A stretch of DNA of 64,000 nucleotides from Egaibacter sp046050465. Lineage in GTDB: Bacteria; Pseudomonadota; Gammaproteobacteria; Burkholderiales; Burkholderiaceae_C. Below the pieces are notes generated by a model, which was given only the letters and a program-made list of their open reading frames with translations, made no database searches and was not told the origin of the DNA. Each line of letters begins with the position of its first letter. The first letter of the stretch is position 1. Made by a program: the position numbers and the translations under genes. Below are positions 39,862 to 48,842 of the stretch, in pieces. The stretch lies in the NCBI GenBank assembly GCA_046050465.1, contig JBJOPS010000050.1, forward strand, positions 62,001-126,000, in the 5' to 3' direction.

Positions 39862-41241
39862 TTACACCCTTCTCGCCAGTTCGGCTGCCTTGCCTGTGTA
39901 GCTGCCCGGCGTCATCGCCAGTAGCCGCTGTTTCTCGGCTTGCGGAATGGCCAGGTTTGCGATGAAGCCGTGCATCAGTTCCCGCGTCATGGGCTCGCCA
40001 CGGGTGAATTTCTTGAGCTGTTCATAGGGTTGGGGCAGGCCGAAGCGGCGCATTACGGTCTGGATGGGCTCGGCCATGACTTCCCATGAGGCGTCCAGGT
40101 CGGCTGCAATTGCGGCCTGGTTGATTTCCAGCTTGCCCAGGCCGGTGCCCAGCGACTGGTAGGCCAGCACGGTGTAGCCCAGCGCCACGCCCATGTTGCG
40201 CAGCACGGTGCTGTCGGTCAGGTCACGTTGCCAGCGGCTGATGGGGAGTTTTTCGCTCAGGTGGCGCAGCAGTGCGTTGGCCAGGCCCAGGTTGCCTTCG
40301 GCGTTCTCGAAATCAATCGGGTTGACTTTGTGCGGCATGGTGGAGGAGCCAACTTCGCCGTCTTTGAGTTTTTGCTTGAAGTAGCCCAGGGACACGTAGC
40401 CCCAGACATCGCGCGACCAGTCGATCAGGATGGTGTTGGCACGGGCGACGGCGTCAAACAGTTCGGCCATGTAGTCATGCGGCTCAATCTGGATGCTGAA
40501 GGGCTGGAAAGTAAGTCCTAACCCGAGTGGCTCGGGGGTTTCGACGACGCGCTTGCTGAAAGCCTCCCAGTCGTAGTCAGGCCAGGCCGAGAGGTGGGCG
40601 TTGTAGTTGCCCACGGCGCCATTCATTTTGGCCAGTATCCTGATGCCGGCAATGCGGTCAGACGCGACTTGCAGGCGCACGACTACGTTGGCAATCTCTT
40701 TGCCAACGGTGGTGGGGCTGGCGGTTTGGCCGTGTGTGCGGCTGAGCATGGGCACCTCGGCAAAGGCGTGGGCCATCTCGCGCAGCTTGAGCAGCAGCCG
40801 GTCCAGCGCGGGCAGCAGCACCACGTCGCGGGCCGAGCGCAGTTGCAGCGCGTGGCTGGTGTTGTTGATGTCTTCGCTGGTGCAGGCGAAGTGCACAAAT
40901 TCACCGGCGCGCAGCAGTTCGGGCCGGGCTTCGAATTTGGATTTGATCCAGTATTCCACGGCCTTTACGTCGTGGTTGGTGGTTTTTTCGATTTCCTTGA
41001 TGGCCTGGCCATCGGCTTGGGAAAAATGCTTTACCAGGCCCATCAGGTAGGTGCGTGCGCCGGGCGACAGGGGCTTGAATTCGGCAAAGCCGCAGTCGCT
41101 CAAGGCGATGAACCAGGCCACTTCGACCTGGACGCGGCGGTGCATGTAGCCTTGTTCGCTCATGAGGGGGCGCAGGGCGCCGAGTTTGCCGGCGTAGCGT
41201 CCGTCCAGTGGAGAAAGCGCGGAGATGGTGGAGAAGGTCAT
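39862..41241 (-). CDS. purB: Adenylosuccinate lyase
   Basis: A 459-residue PurB of the E. coli-like long type. It has ALSPLDGRYAGKLGALRPLM at the N-terminus, a catalytic histidine region in MLSRTHGQTASPTTVGKEIA, and the fumarase-superfamily signature GSSTMPHKVNPIDFENAEG near residue 295. It acts twice in purine synthesis, releasing fumarate from SAICAR and adenylosuccinate. The start at ATG 41241 is where family similarity begins. A divergent GST gene lies about 96 bases away. Confidence 0.96.
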   Translation of the reverse strand: MTFSTISALSPLDGRYAGKLGALRPLMSEQGYMHRRVQVEVAWFIALSDCGFAEFKPLSPGARTYLMGLVKHFSQADGQAIKEIEKTTNHDVKAVEYWIKSKFEARPELLRAGEFVHFACTSEDINNTSHALQLRSARDVVLLPALDRLLLKLREMAHAFAEVPMLSRTHGQTASPTTVGKEIANVVVRLQVASDRIAGIRILAKMNGAVGNYNAHLSAWPDYDWEAFSKRVVETPEPLGLGLTFQPFSIQIEPHDYMAELFDAVARANTILIDWSRDVWGYVSLGYFKQKLKDGEVGSSTMPHKVNPIDFENAEGNLGLANALLRHLSEKLPISRWQRDLTDSTVLRNMGVALGYTVLAYQSLGTGLGKLEINQAAIAADLDASWEVMAEPIQTVMRRFGLPQPYEQLKKFTRGEPMTRELMHGFIANLAIPQAEKQRLLAMTPGSYTGKAAELARRV

Positions 41242-41337
41242 GTTCCGAATTGTAGGTTGGCGCTTCAGGCGTGTGCATGTCAGCAGGCTTTTCTGCCCAT
41301 TGGCTAGAATCGGCTGCAAGGGGAGAATGAACAAATC

Positions 41338-41952
41338 ATGAAATTAATCGGCTCCATCTCCAGTCCCTATGTGCGCAAGGTGCGTGTTGTCATGGCGGAA
41401 AAAAAGCTGGACTATGTCTTTGTGAACGATGATGTGTGGAGCGTTGGCACGCGTATCAGCGAATCCAACCCCCTTGGCAAGGTGCCCTGCCTGGTTATGG
41501 AGGGTGCGGAGGCGTTGTTTGATTCGCGTGTGATCGTGGAATACCTGGATACGCTTTCGCCCGTGGGCAAGCTGATTCCAGCCGTGGGCCGTGAACGTGC
41601 TGAGGTCAAAACCTGGGAGGCACTGGCTGATGGTGTGCTTGATGCGGCCATTTTGGCCCGGCTGGAAGCCACCTGGGGCGGGCGCACCAGGGTGCAGCGC
41701 AGTCAGGCGTGGATTGATCGCCAGCTGGGCAAGGTGGGCGACGGCCTTCAGGCCATCAGCCGGGGGCTGGAGGATAAACCTTATTGCTCAGGTATTCACA
41801 TGAGTCTGGCCGATATCGCTGTGGGTTGTGCTTTGGGGTATCTGGCGTTCCGCTTTCCGGAAATTGCCTGGCGGGTGGATTACCCCAATCTGGCCAGGCT
41901 GCAGGACAAGTTGATGTTGCGCCCGAGTTTTTCGGACACGGTGCCGTCCTGA
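41338..41952 (+). CDS. Glutathione S-transferase family protein (YfcF/YibF-like)
   Basis: A 204-residue GST. The N-terminal thioredoxin-like domain has KLIGSISSPYVRKVRVVMAE, ESNPLGKVPCLVM with the cis-proline, and LFDSRVIVEYLD with the glutathione-binding D-S pair. The C-terminal helical domain contains ISRGLEDKPYCSGIHMSLAD. A serine occupies the usual catalytic position, as in beta/nu-type bacterial GSTs. It converges on glnE. Confidence 0.88.
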   Translation: MKLIGSISSPYVRKVRVVMAEKKLDYVFVNDDVWSVGTRISESNPLGKVPCLVMEGAEALFDSRVIVEYLDTLSPVGKLIPAVGRERAEVKTWEALADGVLDAAILARLEATWGGRTRVQRSQAWIDRQLGKVGDGLQAISRGLEDKPYCSGIHMSLADIAVGCALGYLAFRFPEIAWRVDYPNLARLQDKLMLRPSFSDTVPS

Positions 41953-41990
41953 GTCGGGCCCGGCCAAGCAGTCCGGCCATCCCGGGGAAA

Positions 41991-44705
41991 TCAGGTTGAA
42001 GCAGGCCCGAAGATTGCAGTCCAGATGGACAGGATGGCCTCTCGTTGCAGTTGCAGTGATTCGGCGCTGACTTGTGTGGGTTCTTCATTGAGTCGCGCAC
42101 GGTGCTGCACCTGGCGGAGCTGGCGGTAGGCGTTTGCCGCTGCTTCTCCCGCACCGTTGGGCAGCAGCTTGCAGTGCTGGGCCCGTTGCAGCAGGGCAAT
42201 ATTGCCCACGTTGGGTAATAGCTCAGGGTGGTTGCGTGCCTGGGACAGCACGAGGAATTGAACGGCAAATTCGGCGTCCACCATGCCACCGGGGCTGTGT
42301 TTGACATCGAACATGCCGCTTTTGACCGGGTGCGCCGAGCGAACCTTTTTGCGCATGTCCATAATTTCTGCGGCCAGGCTGGGTGCTTCGCGCGGCGCTT
42401 CTATGACGGCTTGACGAATGGCGTCAAAGCGTCGGCTCAAGCGGTCATCACCGAGCACGAATCGGGCCCGGGTCATGGCCTGGTGTTCCCATGCCCAGGC
42501 CGTATTGCTGCCGCGCTGCTGCTGGTAATTGGCGTAGGCGGTAAACGTGGTGATCAATAGCCCCGAGTTGCCATTGGGCCGCAAGGCGGTGTCGATTTCG
42601 TACAGGTCGCCTTCACCGGTCTTGATGGTCAGCCAGTTGATCAGTTTTCGAACCAGGGTGGTGTATACCTCGCCGGCGCGCTCATCTTCGTCTTCATAGA
42701 CAAAAACGATGTCCAGGTCGCTGCCGTAGCCGAGTTCTTTTCCGCCGAGCTTGCCGTACGCGATGATGGCGAGCTGGTGGTTCTCGCGATGCCGGGTTTT
42801 CAGTCGGCTCCAGCACCACTGGGTGGCCACGCGCAGTACCGAGTCGGCCAGTGCGCTCAGGTCATCGGCAACCTGCTCGACGGTGAGTTTTTGTTCCACG
42901 TCGCGTGCCAGTGTCCTGAACACTTCGGCGTGGTGGGCCCGGCGCAGCAGGTTCAGCAGTCGTTCTTCGTCATCTTCTCCGGTTGCCTGCAGCGATTGGC
43001 GCCGCTGCTCCAGTTCGTTTTCGAATTCAGCCGCAATAAACCGTTCTTCCAGCATGTTGTTGCCGGCCAGCTCGTCAATGACCCCGGGGTGTTTGAGCAG
43101 GTAGCGTGCCGGCCATCTGGCCGCACCCAGCAGGCGCAACAGGCGCTCATGTACCAGTGGTCGCTCCAGCAGCAGTGCCAGGTAACTCTCGCGCCGCAGC
43201 AACGGTTCAATCCAGTCGGCGATGCGCACGGCAGCCTCCTGGCTCACCTTGCCCTCGCGCAGCCACTGGCCGGTGCGCCCCACCAGGCGGACCAGGCGGG
43301 AGCGGGATTCTTCTTTCAGTGCCAGCACGCGCGGGTGCTCGCGCCATAGGGCTACCCGGTCCCGAAATGCCGGTGCAAGCTGCTCCAGCAGTTCTTCCAT
43401 GTCAGTTGCCGTGGCGGCGCCGGCTTGACTGCCGTTGCAGTTCTTGCATTCCTTTTGGCCGCCACCCAGCAGGGAGTCAAATTCCTGCGCAATTAGTTCG
43501 CGCCAGGTGTCCAGCTGGGCCAGAAAGGGCTGGACTGAGTCAAACAGCATGGTCCGGGCTATCCAGGCGAGGTCGTCGTCCTGTGTTGGCAGCAGGTGGG
43601 TTTGCTGGTCATCCAGATACTGGATGCGGTGCTCTACTTGCCGCAGGAATATGTAGGCCTGCGATAGCGCATCGGCAGTGGTTTGCGGCATGAGGCCCGC
43701 TTTGGCAAGACGTTGCAAGGCGGCCAGGGTCGGCCGTGTGCGCAATTCGGGAAATTGTCCGCCGCGAACGACCTGGAGCAGCTGGACGATGAATTCCACC
43801 TCCCGTATGCCGCCCCGTGACAATTTGACGTCGTTTGCCCGCTCCGGGCGCCCGGCGCTGCGTTTGGAGGCATGATCACGGATCTGCTTGTGCAGCACGC
43901 GAAGCGAGTCGAAGACGTTGTAGTCCAGATATCGCCGGAAAACGAATGGCAGTACCACGTCGCGCAGCTTCAGGACGGGCGTTTGCGAGACCGCGCTGGC
44001 GGGCTCAATCACCCTGCTCTTGAGCCAGGCAAATCGTTCCCACTCGCGGCCCTGAACGTGAAAATATTCCTCCAGGGCACTTAGTGACAAGGCCGCGGGG
44101 CCGGAATTGCCGTTGGGCCGCAGGGCCAGATCCACGCGGAAAACAAATCCGTGTTCGGTGGTGTCTCCAATCAGGCTGAAGATTTGCCGCACTGCCTTGG
44201 CGAAGTATTCCTGGTTGGAAATTCTTCCTCGTCCTTGCAGACTGGTGCCACTGGTTTCACCATCTTCGTCATAAACGTATACCAGGTCGATGTCGCTGGA
44301 GACATTCAGTTCCCGCGCGCCTAGCTTGCCCATCCCCACGATCCACAGGCTCGCACGCTGGCCTTGCCCTGTCAATGGCGTGCCATGTACTTCATCCAGT
44401 GATTGCAGGGCGTGCGTGCAGGCCTGATCCAGTGCAAACTCTGCCAGGTCGGTCATGGCCGATGTGACGTCCTGCAACAAGGCTGCCTGGGTGCAGTCAA
44501 GTAACAGGAGACGTTCGAGCACCAGTTGTCGCGTGATGCGCAGGGCAGCACCGGTCTCGTATGACTGGCCTCGAAGGGCCGCGAACAGCCCCTGTATGGC
44601 ACTCTTGTGCGGCAGACCAGCCGGTAGCAGTGCCAGCTGGCTCTCATAGCGTCTGCGAATACGCTGTGCAAAGCGTGAGTAGTTTGACGGGCTGGTGCGG
44701 GTCAT
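41991..44705 (-). CDS. glnE: Bifunctional glutamine synthetase adenylyltransferase/deadenylase
   Basis: A 904-residue GlnE with both nucleotidyltransferase halves intact. The N-terminal deadenylase motif is GMGKLGARELNVSSDIDLVY, and the C-terminal adenylylase motif is AYGKLGGKELGYGSDLDIVF, each with the DxD catalytic pair. The helical regulatory region between them contains RHPEVIDELAG-like segments (here KHPGVIDELAGNNMLEERFI). GlnE attaches AMP to, or removes it from, glutamine synthetase in response to PII status. Its start is only 27 bases from the divergent yhdP gene. Confidence 0.96.
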   Translation of the reverse strand: MTRTSPSNYSRFAQRIRRRYESQLALLPAGLPHKSAIQGLFAALRGQSYETGAALRITRQLVLERLLLLDCTQAALLQDVTSAMTDLAEFALDQACTHALQSLDEVHGTPLTGQGQRASLWIVGMGKLGARELNVSSDIDLVYVYDEDGETSGTSLQGRGRISNQEYFAKAVRQIFSLIGDTTEHGFVFRVDLALRPNGNSGPAALSLSALEEYFHVQGREWERFAWLKSRVIEPASAVSQTPVLKLRDVVLPFVFRRYLDYNVFDSLRVLHKQIRDHASKRSAGRPERANDVKLSRGGIREVEFIVQLLQVVRGGQFPELRTRPTLAALQRLAKAGLMPQTTADALSQAYIFLRQVEHRIQYLDDQQTHLLPTQDDDLAWIARTMLFDSVQPFLAQLDTWRELIAQEFDSLLGGGQKECKNCNGSQAGAATATDMEELLEQLAPAFRDRVALWREHPRVLALKEESRSRLVRLVGRTGQWLREGKVSQEAAVRIADWIEPLLRRESYLALLLERPLVHERLLRLLGAARWPARYLLKHPGVIDELAGNNMLEERFIAAEFENELEQRRQSLQATGEDDEERLLNLLRRAHHAEVFRTLARDVEQKLTVEQVADDLSALADSVLRVATQWCWSRLKTRHRENHQLAIIAYGKLGGKELGYGSDLDIVFVYEDEDERAGEVYTTLVRKLINWLTIKTGEGDLYEIDTALRPNGNSGLLITTFTAYANYQQQRGSNTAWAWEHQAMTRARFVLGDDRLSRRFDAIRQAVIEAPREAPSLAAEIMDMRKKVRSAHPVKSGMFDVKHSPGGMVDAEFAVQFLVLSQARNHPELLPNVGNIALLQRAQHCKLLPNGAGEAAANAYRQLRQVQHRARLNEEPTQVSAESLQLQREAILSIWTAIFGPAST

Positions 44706-44732
44706 AATTCCGGGTGCACTGTTTGATGCCTC

Positions 44733-47700
44733 ATGATTGACCCCGCGCCCTTACCATCCCGGTTACTGAGAACTTCTGCTTTGGCAACCAAGTGGGCGCT
44801 GTGGCTGCTGGTGTCAGCCTGGCTGGTGTTCATGGCGGGATGGGGGGTGCTGCACGCCGTGATTGTGCCGCGAATTGGGGAATGGCGCCCTCAGGTGGAA
44901 ATGCGGGCGTCGCAGATTCTGGGGGTAGTGGTTCGCATCGGGGCCATCAGCGCACGATCTTCCGGCCTGATTCCTTCGGTGGAGCTCACGGATGTCCGTC
45001 TTTTTGATGCTCAGGGTCGTGAGGCCTTGCGCCTGCCCCGCATTTTGGCTGCACTGTCACCCCGGTCCTTGTTGGGCCTGGGTTTCGAGCAGCTCTACAT
45101 CGACCAGCCTCATGTCAGCATTCGCCGCTCGCCCGATGGCCGCATCTTTGTGGCAGGTCTGGACTTTACCAGTGGTCAGGGCGAGGACGACACCGCTGCG
45201 GACTGGTTTTTCTCCCAGTCCGAGTTTGTCATTCACAGGGGTACGGTTGAGTGGTCGGACGAGCAGCGTGGTGTGCCTGCCCTGACCCTGGGGCAGGTTG
45301 ATTTTGTAGTTCGCAACCAGGCCCAGAACCATCACCTGAGGCTTGACGCCACGCCCCCGCAGGAGTGGGGGGAGCGGTTCACGTTGATGGGGTCTTTCAA
45401 GCAACCCTTGCTGTCTTTGAACAAAGGCCGCTGGCGGCAGTGGCGGGGCGAGATTTATGCTGCGTTTGACCGGGTGGATGTTTCCCGGCTGCGCCAGTAT
45501 GCCGACCTGGGTGTCGATGTTGCCCAGGGTGCTGGCGCCGTGCGTGCCTGGCTGGATGTCAACCGCGCACAGGTGGAGGGCGCTGCGGCCGATGTGGCTC
45601 TGTCCAGCGTGAGCACGACGCTGGACGCGAAGTTGTTGCCACTTGAGTTGCTGTCGGTGTCCGGCCGGCTGGCGGGTAGATTTTTGCCCAATGGGTTCGA
45701 GTTTTCGACGCAGGGGCTGCAATTCGACACCCGTGATGGCTTGCACTGGCCCGGTGGCAATGTGCGGGTGGCCTATCGCGCAGGAAGCGGGACTGCGCCA
45801 GCCAGCGGTGAACTTGCTGCCGACAAGTTTGATCTGGCGGCACTGGCGCAGATTGCCAACCGCATTCCCCTGAGTGACAGCGTTCATGAGGCCATTGCCC
45901 GGTATGCACCCACTGGTGTGGTTGACGAGATCAAGGCAAGCTGGCAGCGTGAGGCTGGTACGCTCGGCAAATACCAGGCCAGGGGTCGGGTGACGGGGCT
46001 TGCCATCGCGTCGGTCCCCGGCGTCATGGCGCCCGGTGTGCCCCAGACTGAATTGCCGATCGGCTCGCCCGGCGTGAAGGGGGCGAACATCACTTTCGAG
46101 CTGACGCAGGCCGCAGGCAAGGCCAGCTTGAGCATGCAGGATGGCGAGCTGGATTTCCCCGGTGTCTTTGATGAGCCTGTAGTGCCGATGGCCCGGCTTT
46201 CAACGGACGTGCTGTGGACGGTTCAAGGTGAAAAAGTTGCGTTGCAGTCATCCAGCCTGAAGTTTGCCAATGCCGACGCCGAAGGGCAGGCGCAGTTCAA
46301 GTGGCAAACCGGTGAAGCCGACAAAACCTCCGGCGCAGGGCGCTTTCCCGGCATTCTGGATTTGCAGGGGAGTTTGAGCCGGGCTGATGGCACGCGTGTG
46401 CACCGCTATTTGCCGCTGGTTCTGGGGCCCGATGTCAGGCAGTATGTGCGGGACGCGGTTGTGGGCGGTCATGCTGCAGACGTGAAATTCAAGGTCAGGG
46501 GTGATCTTGATCAACTGCCGTTCAAGGATCCTGGGCAGGGCGAGTTTCAGGTCTCGGCCAGAGTGAATGATGCAACACTTGCTTATATTCCGCGCAGCGT
46601 TCAACCGGCCGATGCATTGCCCTGGCCGGAACTGACGCAACTCTCCGGTGATTTGCTGATTAGCCGCAAGACGTTGCAGTTCAAGGGCGTTCAGGGCCGT
46701 ATCGGTAATGGTACCGGGCTGCATCTTACTCAGGCACAGGGGCAAATACCTGACTTGTTTGGGGCGGTAAATATTCAGCTAAGTGCGCAGGCAAGTGGCC
46801 CGCTGGCCGAGGCGCTGACCGTGGTGAATACCTCTCCATTGGCAGAGATGACCGGACAGGTGCTGGCGCGCACCAGTGCCACGGGGCTGGCTGATTACCG
46901 ATTGAAACTTAACATTGCACTGGACTCGGTTGACAAATCCACTGTTCAGGGCAGCGTGACCTTGAACGGCAACGACATCCTGATGTCCGAAAACATGCCC
47001 AAATTAGCGGGCTCCAGGGGCGTGGTGGGCTTTACGGAGCGGGGCTTTTCCATCACCGCAGGCCAGGCCCGCATGCTGGGGGGTGATCTGCGACTGGAAG
47101 GCGGTACCACCACGGGCAGGCCCTCCGGCCCAACAGCCGTTTTGCGGGCGCAAGGCTTCGTCACGGCGGATGGCCTGCGTCAGGCCAAGGATTTGGGGTA
47201 TGTGGCCCGACTGGCCCAATTCGCCAGCGGGAGCACGGCTTATTCCGGCGTGCTCACGTTTCGCGGGGCCGTGCCGGAACTGTTGATTTCCAGTAGTCTG
47301 CAAGGGCTGGGGCTGGGTTTGCCGGCCCCGCTGAACAAGAGCGCCGAGGCCACTTTACCGCTGCGATTTGAAACGGCCCTGCTCGGTGGATCTGTATCCG
47401 GTGGTAGCAGCACATCTTCGGGTTTGCAACGGGTGCAACTCGATGTCGGGCGTATCGGGGCTCTTACCTACGTGCGCGATGTTTCCCTGGCGCATTCCCC
47501 GGTGCTGCGCGGGGCTCTTGCCATAGGGTTGTTGCCAGATGAGTCTGCACCACTGCCGGACGCGGGTGTTGCCGCCAATATCAACCTGACAGGAGTGGAT
47601 CTGGATGCCTGGGGTGCGGTGTTATCCAGGGCTGCAGGCGAGGCTGCCAATGAGCTAAGCCCGGTGATAACTGGTTACTTGCCAGACACCTTCGCTATTC

Positions 47701-48842
47701 GGGCCGGCGAGATCAAGCTGGGTGGGCGCAAGCTCAGCAACATTGTGATGGGCGGCTCGCGCGAAGGGCAGACCTGGCGGGCCAATATGGATGCACAGGA
47801 GCTCAATGGGTACCTGGAATACCGCCAGGCCACAGGTGCCAGCCCGGGGCGGGTCTATGCCCGACTGGCCCGGCTGACGCTGGCGCAGTCTTCTGCGCAG
47901 GAGGTGGAGGCCTTGCTCAATGAGCAGCCCGCATCCATTCCTGCGCTGGACATCGTGGTGGAGGATCTTGAGCTGCGTGGCACCCGATTGGGACGGGTTG
48001 ATATCGAAGCGGTTAATCGTGGGGCGGCCTCTGTGATGCGTGACGGCGACGTGCGGGAGTGGCGACTCAACAAGTTCAACATCACCACGCCGCAGGCCGT
48101 GTTTACCTCATCGGGCAACTGGGCTACAGTGAATGCGCTGGCAACCCCGTCCGGCCCCGCGCGCAGCAGCGCAACCGAGAGGCGGCGAACGGTGATGAAT
48201 TTCAAGCTCGATATCGCAGATGCCGGTGGCTTGCTCACACGGTTTGGCATGAATGACGTGGTTCGCCGCGGCAAAGGCCGGCTGGAGGGCCAGATCGCCT
48301 GGCTGGGATCGCCATTGCAGCCGGACTATCCGTCAATGAGCGGTGCCTTTGGGGTTAATGTCGAGACCGGCCAGTTCCTGAAGGCAGATGCGGGTGCAGC
48401 CAAGTTGCTGGGTGTGCTTAGCCTGCAGTCGCTGCCACGCCGGCTGGCACTGGATTTTCGGGATGTCTTCAGTGAAGGCTTTGCGTTTGACTTCCTGCGC
48501 GGCGACATCCGTGTTGAACAAGGTATTGCCAAAACCAACAACTTGCAGATGAAGGGCGTCAGTGCTGCCGTGTTGATGGATGGTCGGGCCGATATTGCCG
48601 GAGAGACTCAAGACATCAAGGTGGTGGTGATACCGGAGATCAATGCAGGAACGGCATCACTGATTGCTACCGCTATCAACCCCGCGATTGGCCTGGGCAG
48701 CTTTTTGGCCCAGTGGTTTCTGCGCAAACCGCTCATCGAAGCTGCCACGCAGGAGTTTCATGTCAATGGCTCGTGGACAAATCCCCAGGTAACCAGGGTG
48801 GAGCGCAAGACGGCTTCCCAAAGCAGCTTGCCTTCAAGATAA
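44733..48842 (+). CDS. yhdP: YhdP/AsmA-superfamily envelope protein
   Basis: A 1369-residue protein with one N-terminal TM helix (KWALWLLVSAWLVFMAGWGV) and a very long periplasmic part of repeating beta segments of the AsmA/VPS13-like type (DUF3971 region). A C-terminal conserved block contains GKGRLEGQIAWLGSPLQPDY and the final IATAINPAIGLGSFLAQWFL. YhdP-type proteins are thought to move phospholipids between inner and outer membranes. The size is typical of the family. The sensor kinase gene starts at the base directly after its stop codon. Confidence 0.9.
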   Translation: MIDPAPLPSRLLRTSALATKWALWLLVSAWLVFMAGWGVLHAVIVPRIGEWRPQVEMRASQILGVVVRIGAISARSSGLIPSVELTDVRLFDAQGREALRLPRILAALSPRSLLGLGFEQLYIDQPHVSIRRSPDGRIFVAGLDFTSGQGEDDTAADWFFSQSEFVIHRGTVEWSDEQRGVPALTLGQVDFVVRNQAQNHHLRLDATPPQEWGERFTLMGSFKQPLLSLNKGRWRQWRGEIYAAFDRVDVSRLRQYADLGVDVAQGAGAVRAWLDVNRAQVEGAAADVALSSVSTTLDAKLLPLELLSVSGRLAGRFLPNGFEFSTQGLQFDTRDGLHWPGGNVRVAYRAGSGTAPASGELAADKFDLAALAQIANRIPLSDSVHEAIARYAPTGVVDEIKASWQREAGTLGKYQARGRVTGLAIASVPGVMAPGVPQTELPIGSPGVKGANITFELTQAAGKASLSMQDGELDFPGVFDEPVVPMARLSTDVLWTVQGEKVALQSSSLKFANADAEGQAQFKWQTGEADKTSGAGRFPGILDLQGSLSRADGTRVHRYLPLVLGPDVRQYVRDAVVGGHAADVKFKVRGDLDQLPFKDPGQGEFQVSARVNDATLAYIPRSVQPADALPWPELTQLSGDLLISRKTLQFKGVQGRIGNGTGLHLTQAQGQIPDLFGAVNIQLSAQASGPLAEALTVVNTSPLAEMTGQVLARTSATGLADYRLKLNIALDSVDKSTVQGSVTLNGNDILMSENMPKLAGSRGVVGFTERGFSITAGQARMLGGDLRLEGGTTTGRPSGPTAVLRAQGFVTADGLRQAKDLGYVARLAQFASGSTAYSGVLTFRGAVPELLISSSLQGLGLGLPAPLNKSAEATLPLRFETALLGGSVSGGSSTSSGLQRVQLDVGRIGALTYVRDVSLAHSPVLRGALAIGLLPDESAPLPDAGVAANINLTGVDLDAWGAVLSRAAGEAANELSPVITGYLPDTFAIRAGEIKLGGRKLSNIVMGGSREGQTWRANMDAQELNGYLEYRQATGASPGRVYARLARLTLAQSSAQEVEALLNEQPASIPALDIVVEDLELRGTRLGRVDIEAVNRGAASVMRDGDVREWRLNKFNITTPQAVFTSSGNWATVNALATPSGPARSSATERRRTVMNFKLDIADAGGLLTRFGMNDVVRRGKGRLEGQIAWLGSPLQPDYPSMSGAFGVNVETGQFLKADAGAAKLLGVLSLQSLPRRLALDFRDVFSEGFAFDFLRGDIRVEQGIAKTNNLQMKGVSAAVLMDGRADIAGETQDIKVVVIPEINAGTASLIATAINPAIGLGSFLAQWFLRKPLIEAATQEFHVNGSWTNPQVTRVERKTASQSSLPSR

